From contig JAEWIZ010000019.1 in NCBI GenBank assembly GCA_023386815.1, positions 248,001-312,000 of the forward strand: a DNA stretch of 64,000 nt. The letters are read 5' to 3'. The position numbers and the translations under genes were made by a program. Numbering within the stretch: the first letter of the stretch is position 1; each line of letters starts with the position of its first letter. The stretch is from Bacillota bacterium. GTDB taxonomy: Bacteria > Bacillota > Clostridia > Lachnospirales > Lachnospiraceae. The notes below the pieces were generated by a model. That model ran no database searches and was not told where the DNA came from. It was given only the letters and a program-made list of their open reading frames with translations. Shown here piece by piece: positions 1 to 8,427 of this stretch.

Positions 1-2
1 TC

Positions 3-374
3 GGTGGTAATGCTGAGGCAGCAGAGCTTTCCGGTGTTAATGTGCAGAAGATTACAATGTTTGCTTTCTGTTCCGTAAGTATGCTGTCTGCACTTGGTGG
101 TATCCTTTACTCCTCAAGACTTGCGTCTGCAACTCCTACCGCAGGTACTGGCTTTGAGCTTGATGCTATAGCATCCTCTTATATCGGTGGTGTGTCTGTA
201 AACGGTGGTATTGGTAGAGTAACCAATACAATTATCGGTGCTTTTGTAATCATGTCTCTTACCAATGGTATGAACCTGATGGGTATTGATATTTCTTACC
301 AGTACATCGTAAAGGGTGTAATTTTCATTTTGGCTGTTGCCTTTGATATTATTACACGTAATAAGAGAAAATAA
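3..374 (+). CDS. Sugar ABC transporter permease, C-terminal part
   Basis: This is the last 123 residues of an inner-membrane permease, cut by the left window edge; the frame is already open at base 3. The fragment begins GGNAEAAELSGVNV and contains FELDAIASSYIGGVS, both typical of the RbsC/MglC/XylH permease family that imports monosaccharides with a periplasmic-type binding protein and an ATPase. Several hydrophobic segments follow and the protein ends in a basic tail. The sequence resembles the multiple-monosaccharide (MmsB/GguB) branch most, but the fragment is too short to fix the substrate. A strong terminator lies about 50 bp downstream, so this is the last gene of its operon. Confidence 0.88.
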   Translation, partial: GGNAEAAELSGVNVQKITMFAFCSVSMLSALGGILYSSRLASATPTAGTGFELDAIASSYIGGVSVNGGIGRVTNTIIGAFVIMSLTNGMNLMGIDISYQYIVKGVIFILAVAFDIITRNKRK

Positions 375-424
375 TAATTTCAATAGAAAAAATGATAATT
401 TAAATAGTAATATGGAAAGTCGTG

Positions 425-454
425 AACAGGAGCTGCTAGCAGCTCCTGTTTTTT
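425..454 (+). terminator. Rho-independent terminator after the sugar permease
   Basis: A perfect 12-bp stem (ACAGGAGCTGCT paired with AGCAGCTCCTGT, no loop bases spared, so the top pairs open) is followed directly by a run of six T. It closes the sugar transporter operon. Confidence 0.88.
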
Positions 455-606
455 GTGAGAAATTTAAGTAAATTCAAATAAGATTTGTATGGTTTTGTTG
501 TTTTTGGAGATAATGATATTAAGTAAAATTGTATATTAGGGTGGAAGGAACTTCCTGCAATATGCAAATGATTTTTACATTTCACTATCTATAAGGAGGA
601 ATTTTT

Positions 607-1254
607 ATGAAGTTAAAAGCAATTTTATTAACTTTGGTTATGATTACTTTATTGTTAACTGGTTGTGGTAACAGAAATACAAACAACAATGCTACTACTA
701 CCACACCTGCACCAACTCAGGGAACAACTACAACAGCTCCTGCAGCAACAACACCTCCAGCAGCAACGAATGCTGCTACAACCCCAGGAGTTACAAGCGG
801 TGCTAATACACCTGACGTTGTAACTACAGCATCGATTGTTGATACAGAAGAGGCTTTCTTAAAGGCGATTAGCAAAGAAGGAACCTGGATTATTGCGATT
901 ACCAAAGATTTGACTATCGATAAGGATCTTGTCCTTGAGGGCGAGTACAAAAATGGTAAGAAGGATGACGCTGGAAAAGATGTCGTTCAGAGAAAGGTTG
1001 CCTTATATGCCCAGGATGAAAATAGAACAATTACAGCAAAATATATTTTAAAGGCACCTAAGATGACGGTATCCAGCCCGAATGCAAGTATCCAGCACGG
1101 AACATTCTTAGGCGACCTTTATGTTGATGTAGCAGACTTTCAGCTAGTTGATGCAGTGATAGATGGTAATGTATATTTTACAAAGAAGGAATATAAAGAT
1201 TCTTTCAAAATGGATGAAACCAGTAAAGTGACCGGTGAGCAGAAAGTACAGTAA
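607..1254 (+). CDS. Putative lipoprotein with Thr/Ala/Pro-rich linker
   Basis: Not recognised as a named family. The 215-residue protein starts with a lipoprotein signal peptide and lipobox (LLTGC, Cys at about residue 20), so it should be lipidated and anchored on the outer face of the membrane. Residues 25-75 are a low-complexity linker made mostly of Thr, Ala, Pro and Asn. The rest is a compact domain of about 140 residues rich in beta-prone stretches, with repeated short hydrophobic steps such as GTFLGDLYVDV and AVIDGNVYF, which suggest a small stacked-beta or bactofilin-like fold; that is inference. Start supported by AAGGAGG about 7 bases upstream. It is monocistronic, between two terminators. 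Confidence 0.75.
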   Translation: MKLKAILLTLVMITLLLTGCGNRNTNNNATTTTPAPTQGTTTTAPAATTPPAATNAATTPGVTSGANTPDVVTTASIVDTEEAFLKAISKEGTWIIAITKDLTIDKDLVLEGEYKNGKKDDAGKDVVQRKVALYAQDENRTITAKYILKAPKMTVSSPNASIQHGTFLGDLYVDVADFQLVDAVIDGNVYFTKKEYKDSFKMDETSKVTGEQKVQ

Positions 1255-1290
1255 TATTAAAATTAAGTAAGTATTAGTAAACATGTAATA

Positions 1291-1340
1291 GAAAGGGCTT
1301 TTCCTTATTGTGATACTTGAATAAGGATTAGCCCCTTTTT
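1291..1340 (+). terminator. Terminator after the lipoprotein gene
   Basis: An interrupted stem pairs AAGGGC and CCTTAT on the left with ATAAGG and GCCC on the right, ending in five T at 1336-1340. Confidence 0.75.
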
Positions 1341-1434
1341 CAAGCCCTTTCTCAGTGCTGATCTGTGGAAGATAAGCTTGATTCATCGTCCACAGCATGA
1401 TAAAATAAAAGATATCTGATGAATGGAGGGAAAA

Positions 1435-1749
1435 ATGAACGAAGAATTAGCTCAATTAGACGCAGACCTGAAAGGGCTGTTTGTAGAAAATAAATTTGAA
1501 GAAATGAATGAACTCTTACAAGAGCAACCGCAAGAGGTTGTTAAGGAGTTAAGTGAATATTACTGGAATGTAATTAAGAAGTATTATGAAACGGAACAAT
1601 TTGATTTGCTATTCGGTCACTTTAAATTTGTGGCATATTCCTGTTATATGGTTGAATATGCACATCAAGTGTCCATCATTAGTGATGAGGCATTTCAGAT
1701 CATGATGCTGGTATTTAATGATATTTATGAGCTGAAAAAGAAGCAGTAA
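1435..1749 (+). CDS. Small acidic hypothetical protein
   Basis: I do not recognise this 104-residue protein. It is acidic, predicted mostly helical, has no signal peptide or membrane segment, and begins MNEELAQLDADLKG. The ATG at 1435 is preferred over the in-frame ATG at 1423 because GGAGGG lies at 1426-1430, right for 1435 and overlapping the other start. It precedes the histidine phosphatase gene by about 40 bp and may be cotranscribed with it. Codon use looks like that of its neighbours. Confidence 0.7.
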   Translation: MNEELAQLDADLKGLFVENKFEEMNELLQEQPQEVVKELSEYYWNVIKKYYETEQFDLLFGHFKFVAYSCYMVEYAHQVSIISDEAFQIMMLVFNDIYELKKKQ

Positions 1750-1790
1750 TATAGATTGATTAACAAGGGATAAGGATAGGTGGTGAATGT

Positions 1791-2423
1791 ATGGTGAATT
1801 TATATCTTATTAGACACGGAAGACAGAATAGTGCCTTATGCAATACTGATGTAGAACTTTCGAAGGAAGGAATTGCTCAATGTGAACTGCTTCGTGATCG
1901 GTTAAAAAATTATAAGATAGATGCCATTTATTCTAGTGATATGCATCGAGCGAGACAGACAGCAGAGATTATTAACAGCGCACTGGGGTTACCCCATGAA
2001 ATTAGAGCAGAGTTAAGGGAGATTTCCTTTGGCTTACTTGAAGGGAAAACAGATGAATATAATGAAGAGCACTTTAAGGATTTTATGGAAGAGCAGAATA
2101 AATTAATTGATGATATTCCTTATCCTGGAGGGGAGAATGGTACCACAGTATATGAGAGGGCAATGCCGGTTCTTAAGGAGATCGTTCAAAGCGGGAAGAA
2201 AGACATTGTAATTGTTACTCATGGCGGTGTTATCAGAGCTGTTCTTGCTGCACTTTTTGGCAGGAATCAAGCAAGACGTTTTCAATTTGCGACTTCATTA
2301 GAGAATTCCAGTATTACGCAGCTGAGATTCGATCCTGAGAAAGACCGTTTTTATCTGGAACGCTTTAATGACTGTGCTCATGTGGAAGGACATCCTGAAC
2401 TCCGTCGACGAGCATTTTTCTAG
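1791..2423 (+). CDS. Histidine phosphatase family protein (phosphoglycerate mutase-like)
   Basis: A 210-residue cytosolic enzyme of the histidine phosphatase superfamily. The N-terminal LIRHGRQN motif carries the phospho-accepting His9, SSDMHRARQTAEI is the usual second block, and VTHGGVIRAV carries the second catalytic His. Proteins like this remove phosphate from small metabolites (for example the CobC, PhoE or YwoF groups), but the substrate cannot be told from the sequence. AGGTGGTG upstream serves as ribosome site. A convergent terminator lies between this gene and the next. Confidence 0.88.
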   Translation: MVNLYLIRHGRQNSALCNTDVELSKEGIAQCELLRDRLKNYKIDAIYSSDMHRARQTAEIINSALGLPHEIRAELREISFGLLEGKTDEYNEEHFKDFMEEQNKLIDDIPYPGGENGTTVYERAMPVLKEIVQSGKKDIVIVTHGGVIRAVLAALFGRNQARRFQFATSLENSSITQLRFDPEKDRFYLERFNDCAHVEGHPELRRRAFF

Positions 2424-2467
2424 AATAATTTTTATTATTTTATTAATATACTGCATGGCATACCAGG

Positions 2468-2513
2468 AAAAACCAGCGATTATGAGAAGCGATTCCCGTA
2501 ATTGCTGGTTTTA
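2468..2513. terminator. Bidirectional terminator between convergent genes
   Basis: AAAACCAGCGATTA pairs with TAATTGCTGGTTTT around a roughly 16-base interior. A-run on one side and T-run on the other let it act on both the phosphatase gene (plus) and the flavin-binding protein gene (minus). Confidence 0.78.
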
Positions 2514-2519
2514 TATTAC

Positions 2520-2993
2520 CTATCCAAGTTTTTTTCGAGTCTTACCAGTCAACTTTAGAACCTTAAGTTGAAATACATTGGTAGCAGGGATAACAGCTTT
2601 ATTAAACTCAAAGTGCTCAACATGATAATGTTCCATTAATTTACACAGAGCAGCGTATTTATCTTCGTCCGCAACCATTTCCAGGGTTCCAAATCCAATG
2701 ACACTTTCATAGTTCATGGTGCAATTTTTTTCGTCCTCGAGGGTAAGCAGCTCATGGGAGCAATCCATTTCAAAGCATACCTTATTATTCTTTGCCATTA
2801 AATCATATTTTTTACCGTCACGTGCGCCGTGGAAGTAAAGGGTAATTTGATCCCCATCCACCTGCATCCCAAAGTTCAGAGGTACCATATAGGGATATTC
2901 TTCATCGAAAAATGCCAGGCGGCATACGTCACATTGCTTCATTACCCGGATAATCTCAGTCATGTCTTTTATTTCTCGATCACTTCTTCTCAT
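2520..2993 (-). CDS. Pyridoxamine 5'-phosphate oxidase-like (NimA-type) flavin protein
   Basis: A 157-residue protein of the split-barrel FMN-binding fold. It begins MRRSDREIKDM and contains MVPLNFG and LYFHGARDGKK, blocks typical of the NimA/5-nitroimidazole-reductase-like branch of PNP oxidase relatives. Such proteins bind FMN or a related cofactor; a detoxifying role is known for some members, but the substrate here is unknown. Start supported by AGAAAGGA about 8 bases upstream on the minus strand. It stands alone. Confidence 0.85.
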   Translation of the reverse strand: MRRSDREIKDMTEIIRVMKQCDVCRLAFFDEEYPYMVPLNFGMQVDGDQITLYFHGARDGKKYDLMAKNNKVCFEMDCSHELLTLEDEKNCTMNYESVIGFGTLEMVADEDKYAALCKLMEHYHVEHFEFNKAVIPATNVFQLKVLKLTGKTRKKLG

Positions 2994-3235
2994 GGTATTT
3001 TCCTTTCTGTTCGTTAACGAGCTTTAGTAGCTTCCTATTAGCAAAAGTTGAAATGCTTCTAAATTTAATATGCATAGTATAGCTTAATCAGTAGCAGATG
3101 GCAAATATTAGTTTTAAAAAGTTCTTAATATTAGCTTGTTGCCTCCAGGAATCTATAATATAATTTATGAAAGTTGTACTTGAAAAGGTGCTGTACTTGC
3201 GCCGTGTATAAAACCAAAGAAAGTGAGTATATGGA

Positions 3236-3895
3236 ATGATTGATAATATTGAGGCAGTTATATTTGACATGGATAATACTTTGATAGACCGAAGAAAGGC
3301 CTTTCTTAAATTATGTGAATATTTAATTGAAACTTATGGTGGAGAATATCCTTATGAGGTAACAAGAGAAGAACTCATTGAATATATGATTGAGATTGAT
3401 GCAGATGGTTATGGTGGTTTGCAGAATGTGATTCCAAAACTGAGCAAGGTGTGGAAGCTTCCCCACTCTGTTGAAGAATTTATTAGGGAAAGAAATGAGA
3501 TCTTTGGTAAGCTGACGGTTCTATATCCGGAGACGTTAGAAATACTTCAGAAGCTGAAGAAGAAATATAAAATAGGTATGATAACAAACGGTTATTCTGC
3601 TGTTCAGCGTGAGAAGATCGATACAGTTAAGATTGAACATTATTTTGATAATATTATAGTTTCAGAAGAAGAGGAGTTTGAAAAGCCGGATCCAAGAATC
3701 TTTTTAAAAGCCTGTGAAAACCTTGGTGTAGCGCCGGAAACGGCAATCTATGTAGGTGATTATTATCCAAATGATATTATAGGAGCGGCCAGTGCCAATC
3801 TGACGCCCATCTGGATCACTGAGGATCCTGATGAGCATCCGGAGTACCAAGGCATTCGAGTGAAAAGGCTTAAAGATATTTTGAATTATCTATAA
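3236..3895 (+). CDS. HAD family hydrolase (YjjG/REG-2-like)
   Basis: A 219-residue phosphatase of the haloacid dehalogenase superfamily. All four motifs are visible: DMDNTLIDR (nucleophile Asp near residue 10), TNGYS (motif II), the EKPDPRIF lysine (motif III) and GDYYPNDIIGA (motif IV). Cap insertion at about residues 20-95 places it in subfamily I. Likely a small-molecule or nucleotide phosphatase; the substrate is not evident. The ribosome site is weak (only a GTGAG about 10 bases upstream). Its last ten bases overlap the end of the convergent Cof-type phosphatase gene. Confidence 0.87.
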   Translation: MIDNIEAVIFDMDNTLIDRRKAFLKLCEYLIETYGGEYPYEVTREELIEYMIEIDADGYGGLQNVIPKLSKVWKLPHSVEEFIRERNEIFGKLTVLYPETLEILQKLKKKYKIGMITNGYSAVQREKIDTVKIEHYFDNIIVSEEEEFEKPDPRIFLKACENLGVAPETAIYVGDYYPNDIIGAASANLTPIWITEDPDEHPEYQGIRVKRLKDILNYL

Positions 3896-4710
3896 TTTTT
3901 TCGTAACCAATTGGCAACACCATCATCTGTATGACGGCCAATAATCTGATCCGCTTTTTCTTTCAACTCCTCAACTGCGTTTCCAACAGCAATTCCTACA
4001 TCTGCAGCTTCAAACATAGGTAGATCATTTCGGTTATCACCAAAACAGATGACTTTCTCAGCTCCAAGTGAAGTACGCAGATGTTTGGTTGCATGGTACT
4101 TGGAAGCAGTGCGGCTAAAGGTCTCTAAGAACCAGAACTCAGGTGAATAGTTATCCCGGTAAAAGGTACAGTTTAGATCCGGGATAGCTTGAATTTGATG
4201 AAAAATCGGTTCCAGCTTCTCCTTGTGGTCTACTAAAGAGAAATAAATGATAGGTTCCTCTGATAAATCAGAAAATTTATTAACCTGGGTGAATCGTTTC
4301 CGGTAAAGATCAACACGTTCCTGGTAAAAATCATGGAGTGCTTTTGTATTCAAGTCCTCATAATAGGTGGCCAGGGTGCCATCTTTTATTGTATAAACAA
4401 ACCCCTTAAGCTGGTTCTTCTCAATAACCTCCATTAAGGCGTAGATACTGCTCCTAGAAAGGGTTTCCACGTTAAGGTATTCCTGTTTTTTCAGGTCGTA
4501 AATACAAACTCCGTTCATTAATACGATGGGCAGAGTTAGATTTAAATCCTTTAAAATATGCTTCACAGATGCAATGGAACGGGCAGTCGCTACAGTAAAC
4601 TGCATTCCTTGCCCCATTAACTCGTTTAGCGTATTAATTGTATAGTTCGAAAGAGTAACATCTGGCTGGAGTAGGGTACCGTCAAGGTCGGAAATATATA
4701 GTGTTTGCAT
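3886..4710 (-). CDS. Cof-type HAD-IIB sugar/flavin phosphatase
   Basis: A 274-residue member of the Cof/YbjI group. The N-terminal SDLDGTLLQ motif has the nucleophile Asp, TVATARS is motif II, and CFGDNRNDLPMF is the Mg2+-binding motif IV; the long middle part is the type IIB cap. These enzymes dephosphorylate sugar phosphates, PLP or FMN; the substrate is not determined here. The ATG at 4710 is favoured over 4722 because GGAG lies 6 bases before it and overlaps the first ATG. It follows the acetyltransferase gene by about 15 bp on the same strand, so the two form an operon. Confidence 0.86.
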   Translation of the reverse strand: MQTLYISDLDGTLLQPDVTLSNYTINTLNELMGQGMQFTVATARSIASVKHILKDLNLTLPIVLMNGVCIYDLKKQEYLNVETLSRSSIYALMEVIEKNQLKGFVYTIKDGTLATYYEDLNTKALHDFYQERVDLYRKRFTQVNKFSDLSEEPIIYFSLVDHKEKLEPIFHQIQAIPDLNCTFYRDNYSPEFWFLETFSRTASKYHATKHLRTSLGAEKVICFGDNRNDLPMFEAADVGIAVGNAVEELKEKADQIIGRHTDDGVANWLRKNYR

Positions 4711-4725
4711 AGGAGGCTCCATTCT

Positions 4726-5355
4726 TTATCTTAAGATTTTTACTAGTTCATCACTAAAAGGGGCTTTTTCATATTCTTCATTTAGGAAGCCAAAAATATA
4801 ATAATCAGTCATGACGTTGACAATGGCACCCTGTTTGATTAGACCTTCTTGGCGAAAACCCAGTTTCTCGGCCACCTTTACAGAACCAAGATTGTTTGTG
4901 AAGCAGCGAATCTGAAGTCGGCTTAGACCCATTGCTTCAAAGGCAGCTTTCATCATGGCTTGTCCTGCTTCAGGTGCGTATCCATGACCCCAATAGTCCT
5001 TGTTAATGCGATAACCGATATCCGCCTGTTTTCTTAGGCGAAAATCATACAGAACAATTTCACCAATGACCTTATGGGTGTCCTTAAGCTCCATCAACCA
5101 GGTAAGCTCGCGTTTTGCCTTATATTCCTTCATGGTTGTATTATAATGATAATCAATCTTTATCTTTTTTTTAGGTCTTTTTCGTCCGTTTGTATCATTT
5201 GCCTCATCATAAACGCCCCAATAACGATAGACGCTATAGTCATTAATGAATTCCAAACTATCCTTACCGTCAGCGGTACTTGGAGTAATCTGACGAAGTA
5301 TCATTCGTTTTGTTTCAAGAGTGGGCAGTTCGTTAAAAAATGCATCGTAATCCAT
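4726..5355 (-). CDS. GNAT N-acetyltransferase (RimJ/RimL-like)
   Basis: A 209-residue acetyltransferase. LETKRMILRQITP is the usual beginning of RimJ/RimL/SpeG-like enzymes, YWGHGYAPEAG is the acetyl-CoA pyrophosphate loop, and FTNNLGSVKVAEKLGF is the C-terminal motif B. It presumably acetylates an amino group on a protein N terminus or small molecule; the target is unknown. Start supported by GAGGAGAA 8 bases upstream. First gene of a two-gene minus-strand operon with the Cof-type phosphatase. Confidence 0.86.
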   Translation of the reverse strand: MDYDAFFNELPTLETKRMILRQITPSTADGKDSLEFINDYSVYRYWGVYDEANDTNGRKRPKKKIKIDYHYNTTMKEYKAKRELTWLMELKDTHKVIGEIVLYDFRLRKQADIGYRINKDYWGHGYAPEAGQAMMKAAFEAMGLSRLQIRCFTNNLGSVKVAEKLGFRQEGLIKQGAIVNVMTDYYIFGFLNEEYEKAPFSDELVKILR

Positions 5356-5393
5356 CCCTGTTCTCCTCTCATTTTTTCCATATACTTTTAAGT

Positions 5394-5411
5394 AATTGTA
5401 AAACTACAATT
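5394..5411. promoter_or_regulatory. 18-bp palindrome upstream of the acetyltransferase operon
   Basis: AATTGTAAAACTACAATT is a 7-bp perfect inverted repeat with a 4-base centre, about 40 bp upstream of the minus-strand acetyltransferase start. Position and symmetry fit a repressor operator, but no regulator is identified. Confidence 0.3.
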
Positions 5412-5484
5412 GCCTATTCCATATTCTTTTTGGGTGCATAAGAATATTATTTGTAATGTGGGATAGCTCTATTATCTTACATCG

Positions 5485-5509
5485 AAAGGAAATTATCAAT
5501 ATTTCCTTT
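5485..5509 (-). terminator. Possible terminator of mntP
   Basis: AAAGGAAA and TTTCCTTT form an 8-bp stem just behind the mntP stop codon on the minus strand. The following T-run is poor. Confidence 0.4.
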
Positions 5510-5513
5510 GAAT

Positions 5514-6086
5514 TTATAAAAATTGATTTTCAAAAAAGATTTTTATTCCGATAAGGATCAAGATACAACCACCGAAGAAACGGGCATTTGTACCTAGCAG
5601 AGAGCCGAATTTTTTTCCGATTTCAACACCCAGGAAGCAGCAAAAAAAAGTGATGATGGCGATGAGGGCAGCAGTGCCCCATACATTCTGCTCCAATACA
5701 GCAAAGCTAATCCCGGCTGCTAAGGCATCAATACTGGTTGCAATACCTTGCATTATAAGATTTTTTGCAGTGAAAACATTCGTGCTATAACAGGCTTCTT
5801 CTTTGGCTTTTAGATCCTTTAGAGCATCTAACAGCATGTTGATACCAATAGCACCAAGGAGGAAGAGTGCTAACCAATGTTGGAAGCGTGAGACGAGTTC
5901 ATGAAAGGTAGACCCTAAGGTAAAGCCAATTACAGGCATGATACCCTGAAATAGCCCAAAGGTTAGTGCATTTAAGATAGCATCCTTCCTTGTAATGTGT
6001 TTGCTGTAAATCCCATTAGAAACAGCAACGGCAAAAGCATCGGTAGACAGACCTAAGGCGAGAAGAATGATTGTGATAACTCCCAT
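5514..6086 (-). CDS. mntP: Manganese efflux pump MntP
   Basis: A 190-residue integral membrane protein with about six hydrophobic helices. It has the two MntP/YtaF signature repeats, LGLSTDAFAVAVSNGI near the N terminus and ATSIDALAAGISFAVL in the second half, whose acidic residues line the Mn2+ path. MntP exports surplus Mn2+ from the cytoplasm. The assignment is reinforced by a leader that reads as a yybP-ykoY Mn2+ riboswitch with a terminator directly upstream. AAAGGA serves as ribosome site. Single-gene unit. Confidence 0.92.
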   Translation of the reverse strand: MGVITIILLALGLSTDAFAVAVSNGIYSKHITRKDAILNALTFGLFQGIMPVIGFTLGSTFHELVSRFQHWLALFLLGAIGINMLLDALKDLKAKEEACYSTNVFTAKNLIMQGIATSIDALAAGISFAVLEQNVWGTAALIAIITFFCCFLGVEIGKKFGSLLGTNARFFGGCILILIGIKIFFENQFL

Positions 6087-6115
6087 ATAAAAGAAATCCT
6101 TTCTGATATGTTAGG

Positions 6116-6157
6116 AATAAAAAACCTCATGTAAGGTGATGTTACAGCCACACATGA
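6116..6157 (-). terminator. Leader terminator upstream of mntP
   Basis: On the minus strand CTCATGT pairs with ACATGAG and is followed by GTTTTTTATT, giving an intrinsic terminator in the mntP leader. Its left arm shares bases with the closing helix of the riboswitch, so the two should be mutually exclusive. Confidence 0.72.
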
Positions 6158-6250
6158 GTCTCATTCATTCCGGTAAGCCAGATTGGAGTTGAAATCGATC
6201 TGTTGTTGACTTGCCACATACTATATTGTATGCGAAGTACTCCCTCAGAT
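6153..6250 (-). promoter_or_regulatory. yybP-ykoY Mn2+ riboswitch controlling mntP
   Basis: The minus-strand leader carries the class hallmarks in order: GAGGGAGUACUUCGC at the 5' side, a GCAUAC/GUAUGU hairpin, AAGUCAACA then CAGAU/AUCUG and GGCUU, CCGG, and the 3' block UGAGACUC. UGAG and CUCA close the aptamer. The CUCAUGU that closes it is also the left arm of the leader terminator, which fits an ON switch: Mn2+ binding stabilises the aptamer, prevents termination and turns on the exporter. Recognition is by eye from memory of the family, not by covariance search. Confidence 0.8.
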
Positions 6251-6510
6251 ATTATGGTTTTCATAAAATAATCAATTGGAACTGGAGGTAGAGTTATTGT
6301 TTCTGAGGAAATATGAATCGATATTAGAGAAGAAGAATTTAATTTTACTTGCCGTAACTATAAAAAATGTGATATGGTAGGTAACCAGAAGCGATACTTA
6401 CGATTGGTCATATCTACCACCGATGCGGAGCATATCCATTTCCGTGAAATGTGTTGGTTATGATAATTTACAATAGAGCGTAAAAGCAGGAAAAGAAAGA
6501 AGGTTTTATA
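6251..6510. other. Intergenic stretch between mntP leader and AEC carrier
   Basis: This should hold the divergent promoters of the mntP leader and the AEC gene. A TTGATT/TAATAT pair near 6248-6274 on the minus strand has only a 15-base spacer, so I do not call it. No gene or structured element was seen. Confidence 0.4.
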
Positions 6511-7437
6511 ATGTCCATAGCCCTGGCTGCATTTGATCAAATTATTATTATGTTTATCATAATTATTGCGGGAATCATCTGTTATAAGGTTAAGTTGATC
6601 GATAAAGAGACCAATAAGAAACTGGCAGATTTAGTACTTATGTTAGTAAATCCTTTCGTTATATTCGTGTCCTATCAAAGGGAGTTTGAGGCTACTTTAC
6701 TGAAAGGGTTGTTGATATCACTGGGACTGGCGGTTGCCACACATGTATTCGGCATTCTTGCAACCACCATATTTCTTCCGAAGAAGAAACAGGAAGATCA
6801 TATCGGAATTGAACGATTTGTAGTCATTTATTCTAATTGCGGTTTTATGGGGATTCCTTTAGTGAATGGTATTTTTGGCAGTGAGGGAGTGTTTTATATT
6901 ACTGCTTATATGACTGTCTTTAATTTATTTGCATGGACCCATGGCATGATTGCCATATCTGGAAAATCGGATAAAAAATCCATTATCCAGGCGATCCTAT
7001 CACCTTTGGTTATTGCTACCGTTGCAGGCTTTCTTATGTTTGTGTTCAGAATATCGCTGCCTGCTATCCTTACATCAGCGCTATCGTTAATTGGCAATAT
7101 GAATACTCCTTTGGCAATGTTAGTCGCAGGTGTTACCATAGCACAGGCAGATATCCGAAAGCTCTTAAAGAAGGCTCGAGCATATTATATTACTGCTTTA
7201 AAATTACTGCTCATGCCAATTGCCATGTTGTTTTTCTTTCAATTTCTTGATGTGTCCAGAACAGTATTACTCACTGCAGTTTTAGCAGCAGCCTGTCCAG
7301 CTGCGGCTACCGTTAATTTGTTTGCACTTCGTTTTGATAAAGATTACCTTTATGCCTCGGAACTTTTTGCATTAACTACGATTTTCTCCTTAATCACCAT
7401 ACCTATCGTGATGATCATTGCAAATTTAATGGTATAA
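6511..7437 (+). CDS. AEC family transporter (auxin efflux carrier-like)
   Basis: A 308-residue membrane protein with about ten hydrophobic helices in two halves, as usual for the AEC/bile-acid-sodium-symporter-like fold. LADLVLMLVNPFVIFVSYQ in the first helices and NCGFMGIPLVNGIFG in the middle are family hallmarks. Bacterial members export or import organic anions such as malonate or malate (MdcF, YwkB); the substrate is unknown here. GAAGG upstream of the ATG serves as ribosome site. Monocistronic, about 120 bp before the DegV gene. Confidence 0.86.
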   Translation: MSIALAAFDQIIIMFIIIIAGIICYKVKLIDKETNKKLADLVLMLVNPFVIFVSYQREFEATLLKGLLISLGLAVATHVFGILATTIFLPKKKQEDHIGIERFVVIYSNCGFMGIPLVNGIFGSEGVFYITAYMTVFNLFAWTHGMIAISGKSDKKSIIQAILSPLVIATVAGFLMFVFRISLPAILTSALSLIGNMNTPLAMLVAGVTIAQADIRKLLKKARAYYITALKLLLMPIAMLFFFQFLDVSRTVLLTAVLAAACPAAATVNLFALRFDKDYLYASELFALTTIFSLITIPIVMIIANLMV

Positions 7438-7554
7438 GAGAGTTATAAATATTTTAGTTGTGAATTATATGTGATGTGTAGTAAAATAGCATTAGAGTGT
7501 CTAATCTATTCCTTGATTTAAGAGAAAGTAATTAATGAAAAAGGAGTTTTATAT

Positions 7555-8427
7555 ATGAAGGATTATGTAATAGTGAGCGATGCAACCCTTGATTTACCAG
7601 CAGAGGTTATCAAAGAGTACGATATAAAAGTAATTCCAATGGGTTTTAATGTGGACGATGTAGATTATCTGCATTATCCAGATGAGAGACAGCTTCCGGT
7701 AGAGGATTTTTATGCTAAACTAAAGGCTGGAGCAGTATCTCGTACCTCTCAGATTACACCTATTATGTTTATGGAGTTTTTTGAAGATATATTAAAGCAG
7801 GAGAAGGATATTTTGTACATATCATTTTCCTCAGGTTTAAGCGGAACCTATAATACCTCCCGATTAGTAATCAGGGATTTGATGGAAGATTATCCAGACA
7901 GAAAGATTTATGGAGTGGATTCACTATGTGCTTCGATTGGAGAAGGCTTACTGGTGCTTCATACTGCGATGCAGAAGAAAAAAGGCCTTAGTATTGACGA
8001 ATTAAGAGATTGGGTGGAGCAGAATAAGAGAAATGCTCGTCACTGGTTTACCGTAAAAGATCTTTATTACCTAAAGAGAGGTGGAAGATTAACCTCTATT
8101 GAAGCTTTTGTTGGTACTGCCTTAAAAATAAAACCAGTACTAACTACAGACGAAGCCGGCAAACTGACGGTAAATTCTAAAATACGCGGATCGCGGGCAG
8201 AACTTGATTTTCTGTGCACTAAGCTGGAAAGTGAAGGCTTTGATTTGCTTAACCAGACTGTTATTATCGGTCATGGAGATGACCTGGAACAGGCTCAGGA
8301 ACTGGAACGGATTCTGCGTGAAAAGAATATAGTACAAAATGTTATAATATCTAAAATCGGACCAGTGATCGGAACCCATACAGGCCCGGGTATGCTGGCA
8401 TTGGTATATATGGGAAGAGAAGGTTGA
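7555..8427 (+). CDS. DegV family fatty-acid-binding protein
   Basis: A 290-residue DegV/FakB protein. It begins with VIVSDATLDLPAEVIKEY and has the typical SRTSQITP loop, FSSGLSGTYNTS (contacting the fatty-acid carboxylate) and KDLYYLKRGGRL. In FakAB systems such a protein holds a fatty acid while FakA phosphorylates it for phospholipid synthesis; no fakA is in the window. AAAAAGGAG lies 9 bases before the ATG. It overlaps the methyltransferase gene by 4 bp (TTGA), so the two are translationally coupled. Confidence 0.88.
   Translation: MKDYVIVSDATLDLPAEVIKEYDIKVIPMGFNVDDVDYLHYPDERQLPVEDFYAKLKAGAVSRTSQITPIMFMEFFEDILKQEKDILYISFSSGLSGTYNTSRLVIRDLMEDYPDRKIYGVDSLCASIGEGLLVLHTAMQKKKGLSIDELRDWVEQNKRNARHWFTVKDLYYLKRGGRLTSIEAFVGTALKIKPVLTTDEAGKLTVNSKIRGSRAELDFLCTKLESEGFDLLNQTVIIGHGDDLEQAQELERILREKNIVQNVIISKIGPVIGTHTGPGMLALVYMGREG

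Noticed and set aside
2368..2571. Plus-strand open frame overlapping the phosphatase end
   Set aside because: It reads through the bidirectional terminator and has no ribosome site.
3886..3895. Ten-base overlap of two convergent HAD phosphatase genes as a sign of frameshift
   Set aside because: Both proteins are full length with complete motifs; short convergent overlaps are ordinary.
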